From Alphaproteobacteria bacterium (lineage in GTDB: Bacteria > Pseudomonadota > Alphaproteobacteria > Micropepsales > Micropepsaceae): a DNA stretch of 5,698 nt. Of this stretch, positions 1 to 5,698 are shown piece after piece. The DNA lies in the NCBI GenBank assembly GCA_015654715.1, contig JAATGK010000262.1:1-5698 (forward strand). Reading direction: 5' to 3'. Below the pieces are notes generated by a model. The model saw nothing but the letters and a program-made list of their open reading frames with translations, did not search any database and was not told the origin of the DNA. The first letter of the stretch is position 1; each line of letters opens with the position of its first letter. A program made the position numbers and the translations under genes.

Positions 1-113
1 ACCGGATTTGTGGTCGATCACATCGGATGCGGGAAAATTGAAGCGGCGCGCGCTGGACGGGAGGCGGGGATCAAGCTGAAACTGCAGGCGGCTCAATGGC
101 TCGCCGTCTGATG
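1..113. other. Unassigned left edge, no recognisable gene
   Basis: This short stretch lies downstream of the XRE gene. Two reading frames are open to the window edge. On the minus strand, one frame runs from a stop at 127-129 to base 1 with about 72% G+C at third positions; it could start at a TTG at 94-96, giving a product beginning (M)SRLQFQLDPRLPSS, but there is no clear Shine-Dalgarno. On the plus strand, a frame runs from base 1 to a stop at 109-111 and ends in LQAAQWLAV. I recognise neither peptide. In many Alphaproteobacteria the next gene after this XRE regulator is metK, but no MetK N-terminus (the SESVSEGHPDK type) is visible. I see no strong hairpin with a U-tract that would act as an intrinsic terminator. 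Confidence 0.4.
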
Positions 114-536
114 TCAGAAAAGCGCGCTATTGCGCACCTTGGGATCCTTGGTGCGCATGTACGCGAGAGAGAGCTGAAGACCGTCGCCGCTCGAAACGAA
201 TTCGAGCACGGGCTGGGAATCGCGTTCGGCAAATCCCGGTGCACTCGCGAGCTGTTCGGTCACACTCTCATAGAAGTACTGAATCGGAACGCCGAGGATG
301 CGCGCAATCTCAAAGAGACGGCCCGCACCGATCCGGTTCACACCCTTTTCGTACTTCTGTACCTGCTGAAACGTCAGGCCGAGCAACTCGCCCAGCTTTT
401 CCTGACTCATACCGATCATCATGCGACGCAGACGTAGTCGGTTGCCTACTTGGCCGTCGATCGGATTGGCTTGTTTTTTTGGCAAGGTCGTAGACTTAAA
501 GGTTGGAGATGAAGTTCTACCTGCCGGGTACCACAT
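114..536 (-). CDS. XRE-family helix-turn-helix transcriptional regulator
   Basis: This is a small cytosolic DNA-binding protein, 140 residues from the ATG at 536. The Cro/C1-type domain covers residues 32-90: GMSQEKLGELLG (42-53) forms the first helices and TFQQVQKYEKGVNRI (55-69) includes the recognition helix. The sequence NPIDGQVGNRLRLRR just before it is characteristic of the alphaproteobacterial regulators found beside lnt and metK. The first 17 residues (MWYPAGRTSS...) look unlike the family. A TTG at 483-485 would give MPKKQANPIDGQVG, a more typical N-terminus; neither start has a good Shine-Dalgarno. From memory of relatives, the protein usually continues after DPKVR with a further basic helix (RRxIVDLVRAL type). 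Here it ends NSALF, so the C-terminus is short. It starts 13 bases after the lnt stop and may be co-transcribed or use its own promoter. Target genes are unknown; the family assignment is firm. Confidence 0.9.
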   Translation of the reverse strand: MWYPAGRTSSPTFKSTTLPKKQANPIDGQVGNRLRLRRMMIGMSQEKLGELLGLTFQQVQKYEKGVNRIGAGRLFEIARILGVPIQYFYESVTEQLASAPGFAERDSQPVLEFVSSGDGLQLSLAYMRTKDPKVRNSALF

Positions 537-549
537 CCGAAGGACGAAT

Positions 550-2136
550 TCACTGCCCGGCGCAGTGTGTCGTCATATTCCTTTTGGAAAAAACTGCTGT
601 CAAAGCGACCATTGCGCATACCACAGCTGCGAACCACCAGTCGCCAAACCGAGAAAATGGGGTCGGTGCAATCGCGGCGGGAAGAGCGCCGTCGAGGAAG
701 CCTGTTTCATCCAACTTAAGGTGCTTGGTGATCCGCCCAAAGGGATCAACGATTGCGGAAATGCCCGTATTTGCTGCGCGCGCGACCGGTAAGCCTTCTT
801 CGATGGCGCGCACGCGAGCAACCAACAGATGTTGCCGCGGACCAGCCCAAGGGCCGAACCACGAATCATCGGTGACATTTACAAGCCAGTCCGGACGCGG
901 AACGCCTACAACTTCACCGGGAAACAAAATCTCGTAACATATCAATGGTGTTAGGACCCCGGCGCCGGGCAACACAAAGCTCCGAGGACCGTCACCGGGC
1001 TGAAAACCGCCGTCGATCCCGGTGAGTTTCTGCAGGCCCAGCGCGGTAAGCGTTTTCTCGAACGGTAGATACTCGCCAAACGGCACCAGATGCGACTTGT
1101 CATAAGTCGCAAGCAACGTTCCGCCCTTGCCGAAGACAAAAAAACTGTTGAAATAACGTACAATGTTGTCGGTGACGTATTCGCGGCGGATCGCGCCGGT
1201 GAGAAGCCCTTGCCCTTTAGCGGTGATGTCGCCGATCTGCAGCAGCGCCAGGGGCTGTTCGTCGAGGAAGAACGGCGGCGCGGCCTCGGGCCAGACGATG
1301 AGCGTGGGATGGCCGGGCGCTTTAGAGAGATCGATCAAGCGGCGCCAATTGCGCAGCGTATAACGGCGCGGGTATTTCTCCGCCTGCGGAATGTTGGGCT
1401 GAACCAGCCGCAATTCGACGCCGGGAACGGTCTTCGTCGGCGAGATCCAAAGCCGCAGCGCGCCGCCGATAAAGAAGATAACGAAAAGGCCGGTGAGGGC
1501 GGCGGGCAACTTCCAGCCCGGGCGCGGTGCGAACACCTCGGCCAGACTCGCACCCAACAGGACCGTCAACAGCGACAAGGTGTAGGCGCCGAACAGCGCC
1601 GTCGATTGCAGCACGGCGAGCGATGCACCCCAACCGTAAGCGGGGATGTTCCAGGGAAAGCCGGTAAGGATGTGGCCGCGCAGCCATTCGGCAATGCCGT
1701 AGAGAAGCGCAAAGAGGAAAATGCGTGCCAGGCCCGGGCGCCAAAACTTCGCCGCGACGGCGCAAACAGTCGTTTGGAACAGGGCAAGCCCGCCGGGGAA
1801 CAGAACCGCCACAAATGGGATCTGCCAGCCGTGTTCGGCGGCATCGACCATGAAGGCGTAGCCGATCCAATGCAGCCCGAGCAGAAACTGACCAAAGCCG
1901 AAGGCCCAGCCGAGCGTGGCCGCCGTGCGGATGGGACGGGGGGCAGCGCTGGCGTTGTCGAGCAACAGTACCAGCGCGGCAAAACCCAAAAGCAGCGCCG
2001 GGAAGAAATCAAACGGGGTAAAGCCGAGCGCCGAGATGAGACCGGCGGCGAACGCAAAGCCGAACCGCCGCCAGCCCGAAAGGGCACGGACAAAAGCGCC
2101 GGCGCGCGCGAGATATCCGGTCAACGTGTCATGCAT
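550..2136 (-). CDS. lnt: Apolipoprotein N-acyltransferase
   Basis: Lnt is an inner-membrane enzyme that transfers an acyl chain from a phospholipid to the N-terminal cysteine of apolipoproteins, the last step of lipoprotein maturation after Lgt and LspA. The protein has 528 residues, a normal length. Hydrophobic segments fill residues about 25-230, one more lies at 498-516, and the nitrilase-like domain lies at about 240-490 on the periplasmic side. The catalytic triad is visible: E284 in VWPEAAPP, K347 in YDKSHLVPFGEYLP and C400 in LICYEILFP, with E355 of FGEY matching the second conserved glutamate. TGFPWN (158-163) and NVTDDSWFG (420-428) are further family motifs. The ATG at 2136 overlaps the corC stop by 8 bases, which favours translational coupling. 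The nearest AAGGA (2151-2155) is 14 bases from the start, which is far. Codons near the 3' end are less GC-rich than those in the middle of the gene. Confidence 0.98.
   Translation of the reverse strand: MHDTLTGYLARAGAFVRALSGWRRFGFAFAAGLISALGFTPFDFFPALLLGFAALVLLLDNASAAPRPIRTAATLGWAFGFGQFLLGLHWIGYAFMVDAAEHGWQIPFVAVLFPGGLALFQTTVCAVAAKFWRPGLARIFLFALLYGIAEWLRGHILTGFPWNIPAYGWGASLAVLQSTALFGAYTLSLLTVLLGASLAEVFAPRPGWKLPAALTGLFVIFFIGGALRLWISPTKTVPGVELRLVQPNIPQAEKYPRRYTLRNWRRLIDLSKAPGHPTLIVWPEAAPPFFLDEQPLALLQIGDITAKGQGLLTGAIRREYVTDNIVRYFNSFFVFGKGGTLLATYDKSHLVPFGEYLPFEKTLTALGLQKLTGIDGGFQPGDGPRSFVLPGAGVLTPLICYEILFPGEVVGVPRPDWLVNVTDDSWFGPWAGPRQHLLVARVRAIEEGLPVARAANTGISAIVDPFGRITKHLKLDETGFLDGALPAAIAPTPFSRFGDWWFAAVVCAMVALTAVFSKRNMTTHCAGQ
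575..603 (-). promoter_or_regulatory. Possible sigma-70-like promoter for the XRE gene
   Basis: Reading the minus strand, a perfect TTGACA hexamer lies at 603-598. A spacer of 17 bases leads to GAATAT at 580-575, which is a poor -10 box. It sits within the last codons of lnt, in a patch of lower G+C (about 50-55%) than the rest of the operon, and would place the transcript start about 30 bases before the XRE ATG. The weak -10 and the coding context make this tentative; TTGACA can occur by chance. Confidence 0.22.
578..589. repeat. Short perfect inverted repeat, possible operator
   Basis: TTCCTTTTGGAA is a 4-base-arm inverted repeat with a 4-base centre. It falls between the candidate -35 and -10 elements ahead of the XRE gene, where a repressor site would be expected if the regulator controls itself. 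The arms are short and the bases also encode part of the Lnt C-terminus, so chance occurrence is quite possible. Confidence 0.15.
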
Positions 2137-3025
2137 GCTGGGGCGGGCTTTCCTTGGGCGGGCGGATCAACAGCCGCTTGACGCGGCGCGGATCGGCTTC
2201 CAGCACTTCAAACTCGGTGCCATCGGGATGAGCAACGATTTCGCCGCGCTGCGGCACACGTCCGAGCAGCGACACCACCAGGCCGCCAAGGGTGTCGATA
2301 TCGCTGTCCTCATCGACGGGAAATTCGATGCCGGTCTCGGCCTTGAAATCCTCAAGATCGATACGGGCATCGGCGATGAAACCGCCGGACGGCAAAGGAT
2401 GCGCTTGGGGCGATTCCTCATCATGCTCGTCGGCAATGTCGCCGACGATTTCCTCGATGATGTTCTCGATCGAGACCAGACCGTCGGTGCCGCCGTATTC
2501 GTCGATGACGAGGGCAAGGTGAATGTGGGTGGCTTGCATCTTGAGCAAAAGATCGAGCGCCGGCATCGACGGCGGCGCGAACAAGATATCGTGCTTGATG
2601 GCGGCTATCGGCGCCTCGCGCAGGGTGAACGCCCCGTCGGGCTTGATTTCGAGCTGTTCCAACACGCTTTTGAGATGCACGAAGCCGACCGGATCGTCGA
2701 GAGTCTCGCGATAGACCACCAGACGCGAATGCTGCGCCTCGCGGAACAGCAGGATCAGTTCGGACAGCGGGGTCGATTCCTCCACCGCCACGATGTCGGC
2801 GCGCGGCACCATCACGTCCTTGACGCGGAGCTCGCCGAACTTGAGCAGATTGGCGAGCATGATGCGTTCCTGGTCGGACAGACCCGGGGACTGCCGGTCG
2901 GCTTCCTCGATCGCTTCTTCCAGGGTCTCGCGCATGGAGACCGCCGCATTGTCGCCGCGCAACATCTGCGCCAGCCGCTTGAACAACGACGGGGCCTTGT
3001 CGTCATCGGTGTCGGCGGTGCTCAT
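2129..3025 (-). CDS. corC: CorC/YbeX family CBS-pair protein (hemolysin-related)
   Basis: This is a soluble 298-residue protein of the CorC/TlyC group without the DUF21 membrane domain found in longer relatives. Order of parts: an acidic and amphipathic N-terminus (1-65); a first CBS motif with VMVPRADI (71-78) and HSRLVVY (99-105); a second CBS motif ending in IDEYGGTDGLVS (174-185) and EIVGDI (192-197); and a C-terminal CorC_HlyC transporter-associated domain (about 208-288). CBS pairs usually bind adenine nucleotides. In enterobacteria the homologue was first linked to Mg/Co efflux through CorA and more recently to ribosome assembly; which role holds here cannot be read from sequence. The name 'hemolysin' is historical. 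The ATG overlaps the ybeY stop in an ATGA, and a GAGGA at 3029-3033 lies 3 bases before the start. Confidence 0.95.
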   Translation of the reverse strand: MSTADTDDDKAPSLFKRLAQMLRGDNAAVSMRETLEEAIEEADRQSPGLSDQERIMLANLLKFGELRVKDVMVPRADIVAVEESTPLSELILLFREAQHSRLVVYRETLDDPVGFVHLKSVLEQLEIKPDGAFTLREAPIAAIKHDILFAPPSMPALDLLLKMQATHIHLALVIDEYGGTDGLVSIENIIEEIVGDIADEHDEESPQAHPLPSGGFIADARIDLEDFKAETGIEFPVDEDSDIDTLGGLVVSLLGRVPQRGEIVAHPDGTEFEVLEADPRRVKRLLIRPPKESPPQHA

Positions 3026-3468
3026 TGGTCCTCGTAAGGATCGGCGATATTCAACGACGCCAGGATACGCGTTTCCATCGGCTCCATCACCTTAGCTTTT
3101 CGCGGCGTGACGTGATCGTAGCCGAGAAGATGCAGCACGCCGTGAACGGTAAGGTGCGTGGTATGATCCAGCAGCGTCTTGCCCGCGGCCTTGGCCTCTT
3201 TGGCGGTGACACCGTAAGCGATGGCAATGTCGCCGATATAGTCTTCGTTCTCCGCCGGAAACGACAAGACGTTGGTCGGCTTGTCGAAGCCGCGGAATTC
3301 GCGATTGAGCGCCTGCACGCGCTTGTCGGTGGTCAGCAGCAAGGTCAGAGCGGCGGTCTCGTCGGCATCGGCTTGTTTGAGCGCGGCGCGGACGGCCTTC
3401 TTCAGGCGCGCTGAAATCCCGCGCAGCTTGCGCCATCTGGCATCCTGGATTTCGAGCGTAAGGCTCAA
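3022..3468 (-). CDS. ybeY: rRNA maturation endoribonuclease YbeY
   Basis: YbeY is a zinc-dependent single-strand endoribonuclease of the UPF0054 family, needed for 16S rRNA 3'-end maturation and late 70S ribosome quality control. The protein has 148 residues, close to the usual length. The metal site is complete: HGVLHLLGYDH supplies H109, H113 and H119. The conserved arginine R59 lies just before FDKPTNVLSFP (61-71), and GDIAIA (79-84) is the other family signature. The start is a TTG at 3466-3468 that overlaps the ybeZ stop in TTGA. It is supported by a good Shine-Dalgarno (AAGGGG, 3474-3479) with 5-base spacing and by the normal [13 protein letters not shown]-terminus. The tight overlap with ybeZ matches the physical and functional partnership of the two proteins known in other bacteria. 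Confidence 0.97.
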   Translation of the reverse strand: MSLTLEIQDARWRKLRGISARLKKAVRAALKQADADETAALTLLLTTDKRVQALNREFRGFDKPTNVLSFPAENEDYIGDIAIAYGVTAKEAKAAGKTLLDHTTHLTVHGVLHLLGYDHVTPRKAKVMEPMETRILASLNIADPYEDQ

Positions 3469-4460
3469 GCCTGCCCCTTGCGCGCGCCTGCCGGATTTTT
3501 GGCGCGCTCCTCCTCGGCGGTATTATAGGCGGCGACGATCCGCGTGACGAGAGCATGGCGGACCACATCGGCTTCGGAAAACCGCGCCACCGCCGCCCCC
3601 TCGATGCCGGACAGGATGTCGAGCGCCTCGCCGAGACCCTCGGGGCGCCCGCCGGGCAGATCGCTTTGCGAGGGATCGCCAGTCACCACCATGCGCGAAT
3701 CCTCGCCCAAGCGAGTGAGAAACATCTTCATCTGCGGCGAGGTGCAGTTCTGGGCCTCGTCCAGGATCACAAAGGCATGTGCCAGCGTGCGGCCGCGCAT
3801 GAAGGCGAGCGGCGCCACTTCGATAACGCCTTGTTCCATCAGCTTGAGGCACGGCTCGCCGATGACGTCGAACAAGGCGTCGTAGAGCGGGCGCAGATAG
3901 GGATCGATCTTCTCTTTGAGATCGCCGGGCAGGAAGCCGAGACGCTCGCCCGCTTCCAGCGCCGGACGCGATAGGATCAGCCGCTCGACCTGGCGCTTGT
4001 GGAGCAGATAGGCGCCAAACGCGGCGGCGAGATAGGTCTTGCCGGTGCCCGCCGGGCCGACGCCGAACACCAGCGGGTGGGTGCGCATCAGGTCGAGATA
4101 AGCAATCTGCGCTCGCGACCGAGCCCGAAGCGTGCGCCCGGTCCAGGTGGTGAGCGTGGCGGAACCGGCCGGAGCGGTAACCTGCTTGTCGCCTTCCGCG
4201 GAGAAACGCAGTTCGGTGTCGAACTCGGCGGTACTGACGGTTTCACCGGCTTCGAGGCGGGCATAAAGCGCGCGCAGGACATGCGCCGCTTTTTCGCGTT
4301 CGGCCCCTTCAATCGAGACGATGTTGCCGCGCTGACCTATTTTGACGCCGAGCTTGTGCTCCAGCCGCACGAAATTCTTCACATGCGGACCTGAGAGATC
4401 GAGCAGCAGCTTGTTGTCGGAAAATTCCAACGTCAGCTTGGATGGTTTTTTCACGTTCAA
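3465..4460 (-). CDS. ybeZ: PhoH-family ATPase YbeZ
   Basis: This is a cytosolic P-loop NTPase of the PhoH family, 331 residues. It is thought to act on RNA with the neighbouring nuclease YbeY; the phosphate-starvation name comes from E. coli PhoH and need not apply. An N-terminal KH-like RNA-binding fold covers about 14-68, with IGQRGN (41-46) as its GxxG loop. The PhoH core runs from about 105 to 315: Walker A is GPAGTGKT (135-142), Walker B is VILDEAQN (231-238), and TGDPSQ (260-265) follows. [16 protein letters not shown] (165-180) is a family hallmark. The C-terminal tail is charged and probably flexible. The start is a TTG at 4458-4460 overlapping the miaB stop as TTGA; AAAAGG (4471-4476) lies 10 bases upstream, which is longish. 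A GTG two codons later is the only near alternative. Often annotated phoH in Alphaproteobacteria. Confidence 0.96.
   Translation of the reverse strand: MNVKKPSKLTLEFSDNKLLLDLSGPHVKNFVRLEHKLGVKIGQRGNIVSIEGAEREKAAHVLRALYARLEAGETVSTAEFDTELRFSAEGDKQVTAPAGSATLTTWTGRTLRARSRAQIAYLDLMRTHPLVFGVGPAGTGKTYLAAAFGAYLLHKRQVERLILSRPALEAGERLGFLPGDLKEKIDPYLRPLYDALFDVIGEPCLKLMEQGVIEVAPLAFMRGRTLAHAFVILDEAQNCTSPQMKMFLTRLGEDSRMVVTGDPSQSDLPGGRPEGLGEALDILSGIEGAAVARFSEADVVRHALVTRIVAAYNTAEEERAKNPAGARKGQA
3474..3479 (-). promoter_or_regulatory. Shine-Dalgarno site supporting the ybeY TTG start
   Basis: AAGGGG on the minus strand lies 5 bases before the TTG at 3468-3466, inside the last codons of ybeZ. No ATG start in the ybeY frame precedes the conserved sequence, so this site decides the start and shows that ybeY can recruit ribosomes besides receiving them from ybeZ. 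Confidence 0.6.
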
Positions 4461-5698
4461 TTGGCCAATGCCTTTTCACGGGAGCCTTGAGAGACCAGAA
4501 CGCCTTTCAGGCTGTTGGACACGATGGCTTCGATCCGCACGTGGGCAATCGTGCCGATCAGCGGCAACGCGTCCTCGACGTGAACCGGTTGCAGATAGGG
4601 CGAGCGGCCGACCGCCTGACCGGTTTTGCGTCCGGAATTTTCAAACAAAACCGGGAACGTGCGGCCCTCGCAACTGGCGTTGAACGCTTTTTGTTGCGCC
4701 GTAAGCAAAGCCTGCAATTCGGCGAGGCGGGCGTCTTTTACATCTTCGGGAACCTGACGCGCGATGGCGGCGGCCGGTGTGCCGGGACGGGCGCTGTATT
4801 TGAACGAATAGGATCCCGCGTAGTTTACCGCGTGCACGAGCGCCAGCGTGGCGGCGAAATCGGCGTCGGTTTCGCCCGGGAAGCCGACAATGAAATCGCC
4901 CGACAGCGCGATGTCGGGACGAGCGGCGCGGATGCGCTCCACCAGCCGCAAATAATCGGCCGCGCTATGGCCACGATTCATCGCCGCAAGAATGGTATCG
5001 GAACCGGACTGCACCGGCAGGTGCAGATACGGCATCAGAATGGGAATGTCGCGATGGGCGGCGATGAGGTCATCGCTCATGTCGCGCGGATGCGAGGTGA
5101 CGTAGCGCAAGCGCTGCAGGTGATCGAGCTTGGCGAGAGCTTCGATCAGCTTAGCCAAAGACCATGCTTTGCCATCGGGACCGGTACCGCGATAGGCGTT
5201 GACGTTTTGGCCGAGCAGCGTGATTTCGCGCGCCCCGCTCGCCACCAGGGCCTTAGCCTCGGCAAGGACTTGCGCCACGGGGCGCGAAAACTCGGCGCCG
5301 CGGGTGTAGGGCACGACGCAGAAGGTACAGAACTTGTCGCAACCTTCCTGCACGGTGAGGAACGCGGCTGGTGCCTGCGCGCCCACCGCCGCGGGAAGCG
5401 AATCGAATTTGTCCTCGGCGGGAAATTCGGTTTCCAGCACGCGCCCGGTGCCGCGATGCACGCGTGCGATCATCTCCGGCAGGCGCTGGTAGGATTGCGG
5501 CCCGACCACGAGATCGACCGCCGGCTGGCGCGCCACGATCTCCGCACCCTCGGCCTGCGCCACGCAGCCGGCCACCGCGATCAGCATCTGGCCGCCGGCT
5601 TCCGCCTTGCGCTCCTTCATCCGCTTGAGGCGGCCGAGCTCGGAATAGACCTTCTCGGCGGCCTTCTCGCGGATATGGCAGGTGTTGAGCAGGATGAG
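4457..5698 (-). CDS. miaB: tRNA-2-methylthio-N6-dimethylallyladenosine synthase MiaB, 5' end missing
   Basis: MiaB is a radical-SAM methylthiotransferase that converts i6A37 to ms2i6A37 in tRNAs reading UNN codons, acting after MiaA. The visible part is 413 codons, open to the right edge. The gene continues beyond the window; the ATG at 5618-5620 is internal, because conserved sequence ([14 protein letters not shown]) precedes it. Numbering from the first visible codon: the N-terminal cluster domain shows two of its three cysteines, C7 (NTC) and C45 (AGCVAQ), and the first must lie outside. The radical-SAM CxxxCxxC is C120, C124 and C127 (CDKFCTFC), followed by VPYTRG. GQNVNAY (163-169), [13 protein letters not shown] and FIVGFPGET are all present. 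A C-terminal TRAM domain (about 340-403) binds tRNA. About 40-60 residues are missing compared with full-length relatives. The stop overlaps the ybeZ start, and miaB is the first visible gene of the operon. Confidence 0.97.
   Translation of the reverse strand, partial: LILLNTCHIREKAAEKVYSELGRLKRMKERKAEAGGQMLIAVAGCVAQAEGAEIVARQPAVDLVVGPQSYQRLPEMIARVHRGTGRVLETEFPAEDKFDSLPAAVGAQAPAAFLTVQEGCDKFCTFCVVPYTRGAEFSRPVAQVLAEAKALVASGAREITLLGQNVNAYRGTGPDGKAWSLAKLIEALAKLDHLQRLRYVTSHPRDMSDDLIAAHRDIPILMPYLHLPVQSGSDTILAAMNRGHSAADYLRLVERIRAARPDIALSGDFIVGFPGETDADFAATLALVHAVNYAGSYSFKYSARPGTPAAAIARQVPEDVKDARLAELQALLTAQQKAFNASCEGRTFPVLFENSGRKTGQAVGRSPYLQPVHVEDALPLIGTIAHVRIEAIVSNSLKGVLVSQGSREKALAN
4471..4476 (-). 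promoter_or_regulatory. Weak Shine-Dalgarno candidate for the ybeZ TTG start
   Basis: AAAAGG on the minus strand lies 10 bases before the TTG at 4460-4458, within the last codons of miaB. The spacing is longer than ideal, so initiation may depend largely on ribosomes finishing miaB at the overlapping TGA. Confidence 0.35.

Noticed and set aside
85..106. Possible terminator hairpin after the XRE gene (GGCGGCTCAATGGCTCGCC region)
   Set aside because: The arms pair poorly beyond four G-C pairs and no T-tract follows on either strand.
1..113. metK start or SAM/SAH riboswitch expected from alphaproteobacterial gene order
   Set aside because: No MetK N-terminal motif or recognisable riboswitch core is visible in these bases; if metK is present it lies beyond the window.
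96..437. Plus-strand open frame opposite the XRE gene
   Set aside because: It is antisense to a clear helix-turn-helix domain, and I saw no recognisable motif in its product.
503..937. Plus-strand open frame opposite the lnt 3' end
   Set aside because: It is a shadow of lnt codons, contains no recognisable domain, and crosses the lnt/XRE junction with no sign of coding.
1090..2181. Long plus-strand open frame (363 codons) opposite lnt
   Set aside because: It is the complement of a well-supported lnt gene with an intact catalytic triad. The product is a low-complexity run rich in R, G, Q and A, as expected of antisense frames in GC-rich coding DNA, and shows no recognisable domain.
1916..3037. 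Long plus-strand open frame (373 codons) opposite corC and the lnt 5' end
   Set aside because: It mirrors the corC codon pattern and its product has no family motif that I recognise. The minus-strand CorC domains are complete.

Overview
This is a GC-rich stretch (roughly 60-70% G+C through most of it) in which all six recognisable genes lie on the minus strand. They read from the right edge to the left in the order miaB (5' end cut off by the window edge), ybeZ/phoH, ybeY, corC/ybeX, lnt, and an XRE-family helix-turn-helix regulator. The miaB-ybeZ-ybeY-ybeX-lnt order is the well-known proteobacterial block. An XRE regulator of the 'NPID...G.RLR.RR...GMSQEKLGE' type directly after lnt is typical of Alphaproteobacteria, so an alphaproteobacterial chromosome is the best inference. 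Nothing in the window fixes the genus.

Layout on the minus strand. miaB (5698 to 4457) overlaps ybeZ by 4 bases (TTGA). ybeZ overlaps ybeY by 4 bases (TTGA), and ybeY overlaps corC by 4 bases (ATGA). corC overlaps lnt by 8 bases, and lnt is followed after 13 bases by the XRE gene. The left 113 bases hold no gene that I can recognise. The packing implies one transcription unit with translational coupling, possibly with an extra internal promoter for the regulator inside the 3' end of lnt.

Function. The block serves translation and the envelope: MiaB thiomethylates tRNA, YbeZ and YbeY act in rRNA processing and ribosome quality control, CorC/YbeX is a CBS-pair protein linked to ion efflux or ribosome function, and Lnt finishes lipoprotein acylation. 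The XRE protein is the least understood member.

I find no mobile element, CRISPR array, tRNA, rRNA, or sign of a new defence or metabolic system. The mildly unusual points are two consecutive TTG starts, the shortened C-terminus of the XRE protein, and a less GC-rich, promoter-like patch at the lnt/XRE junction.
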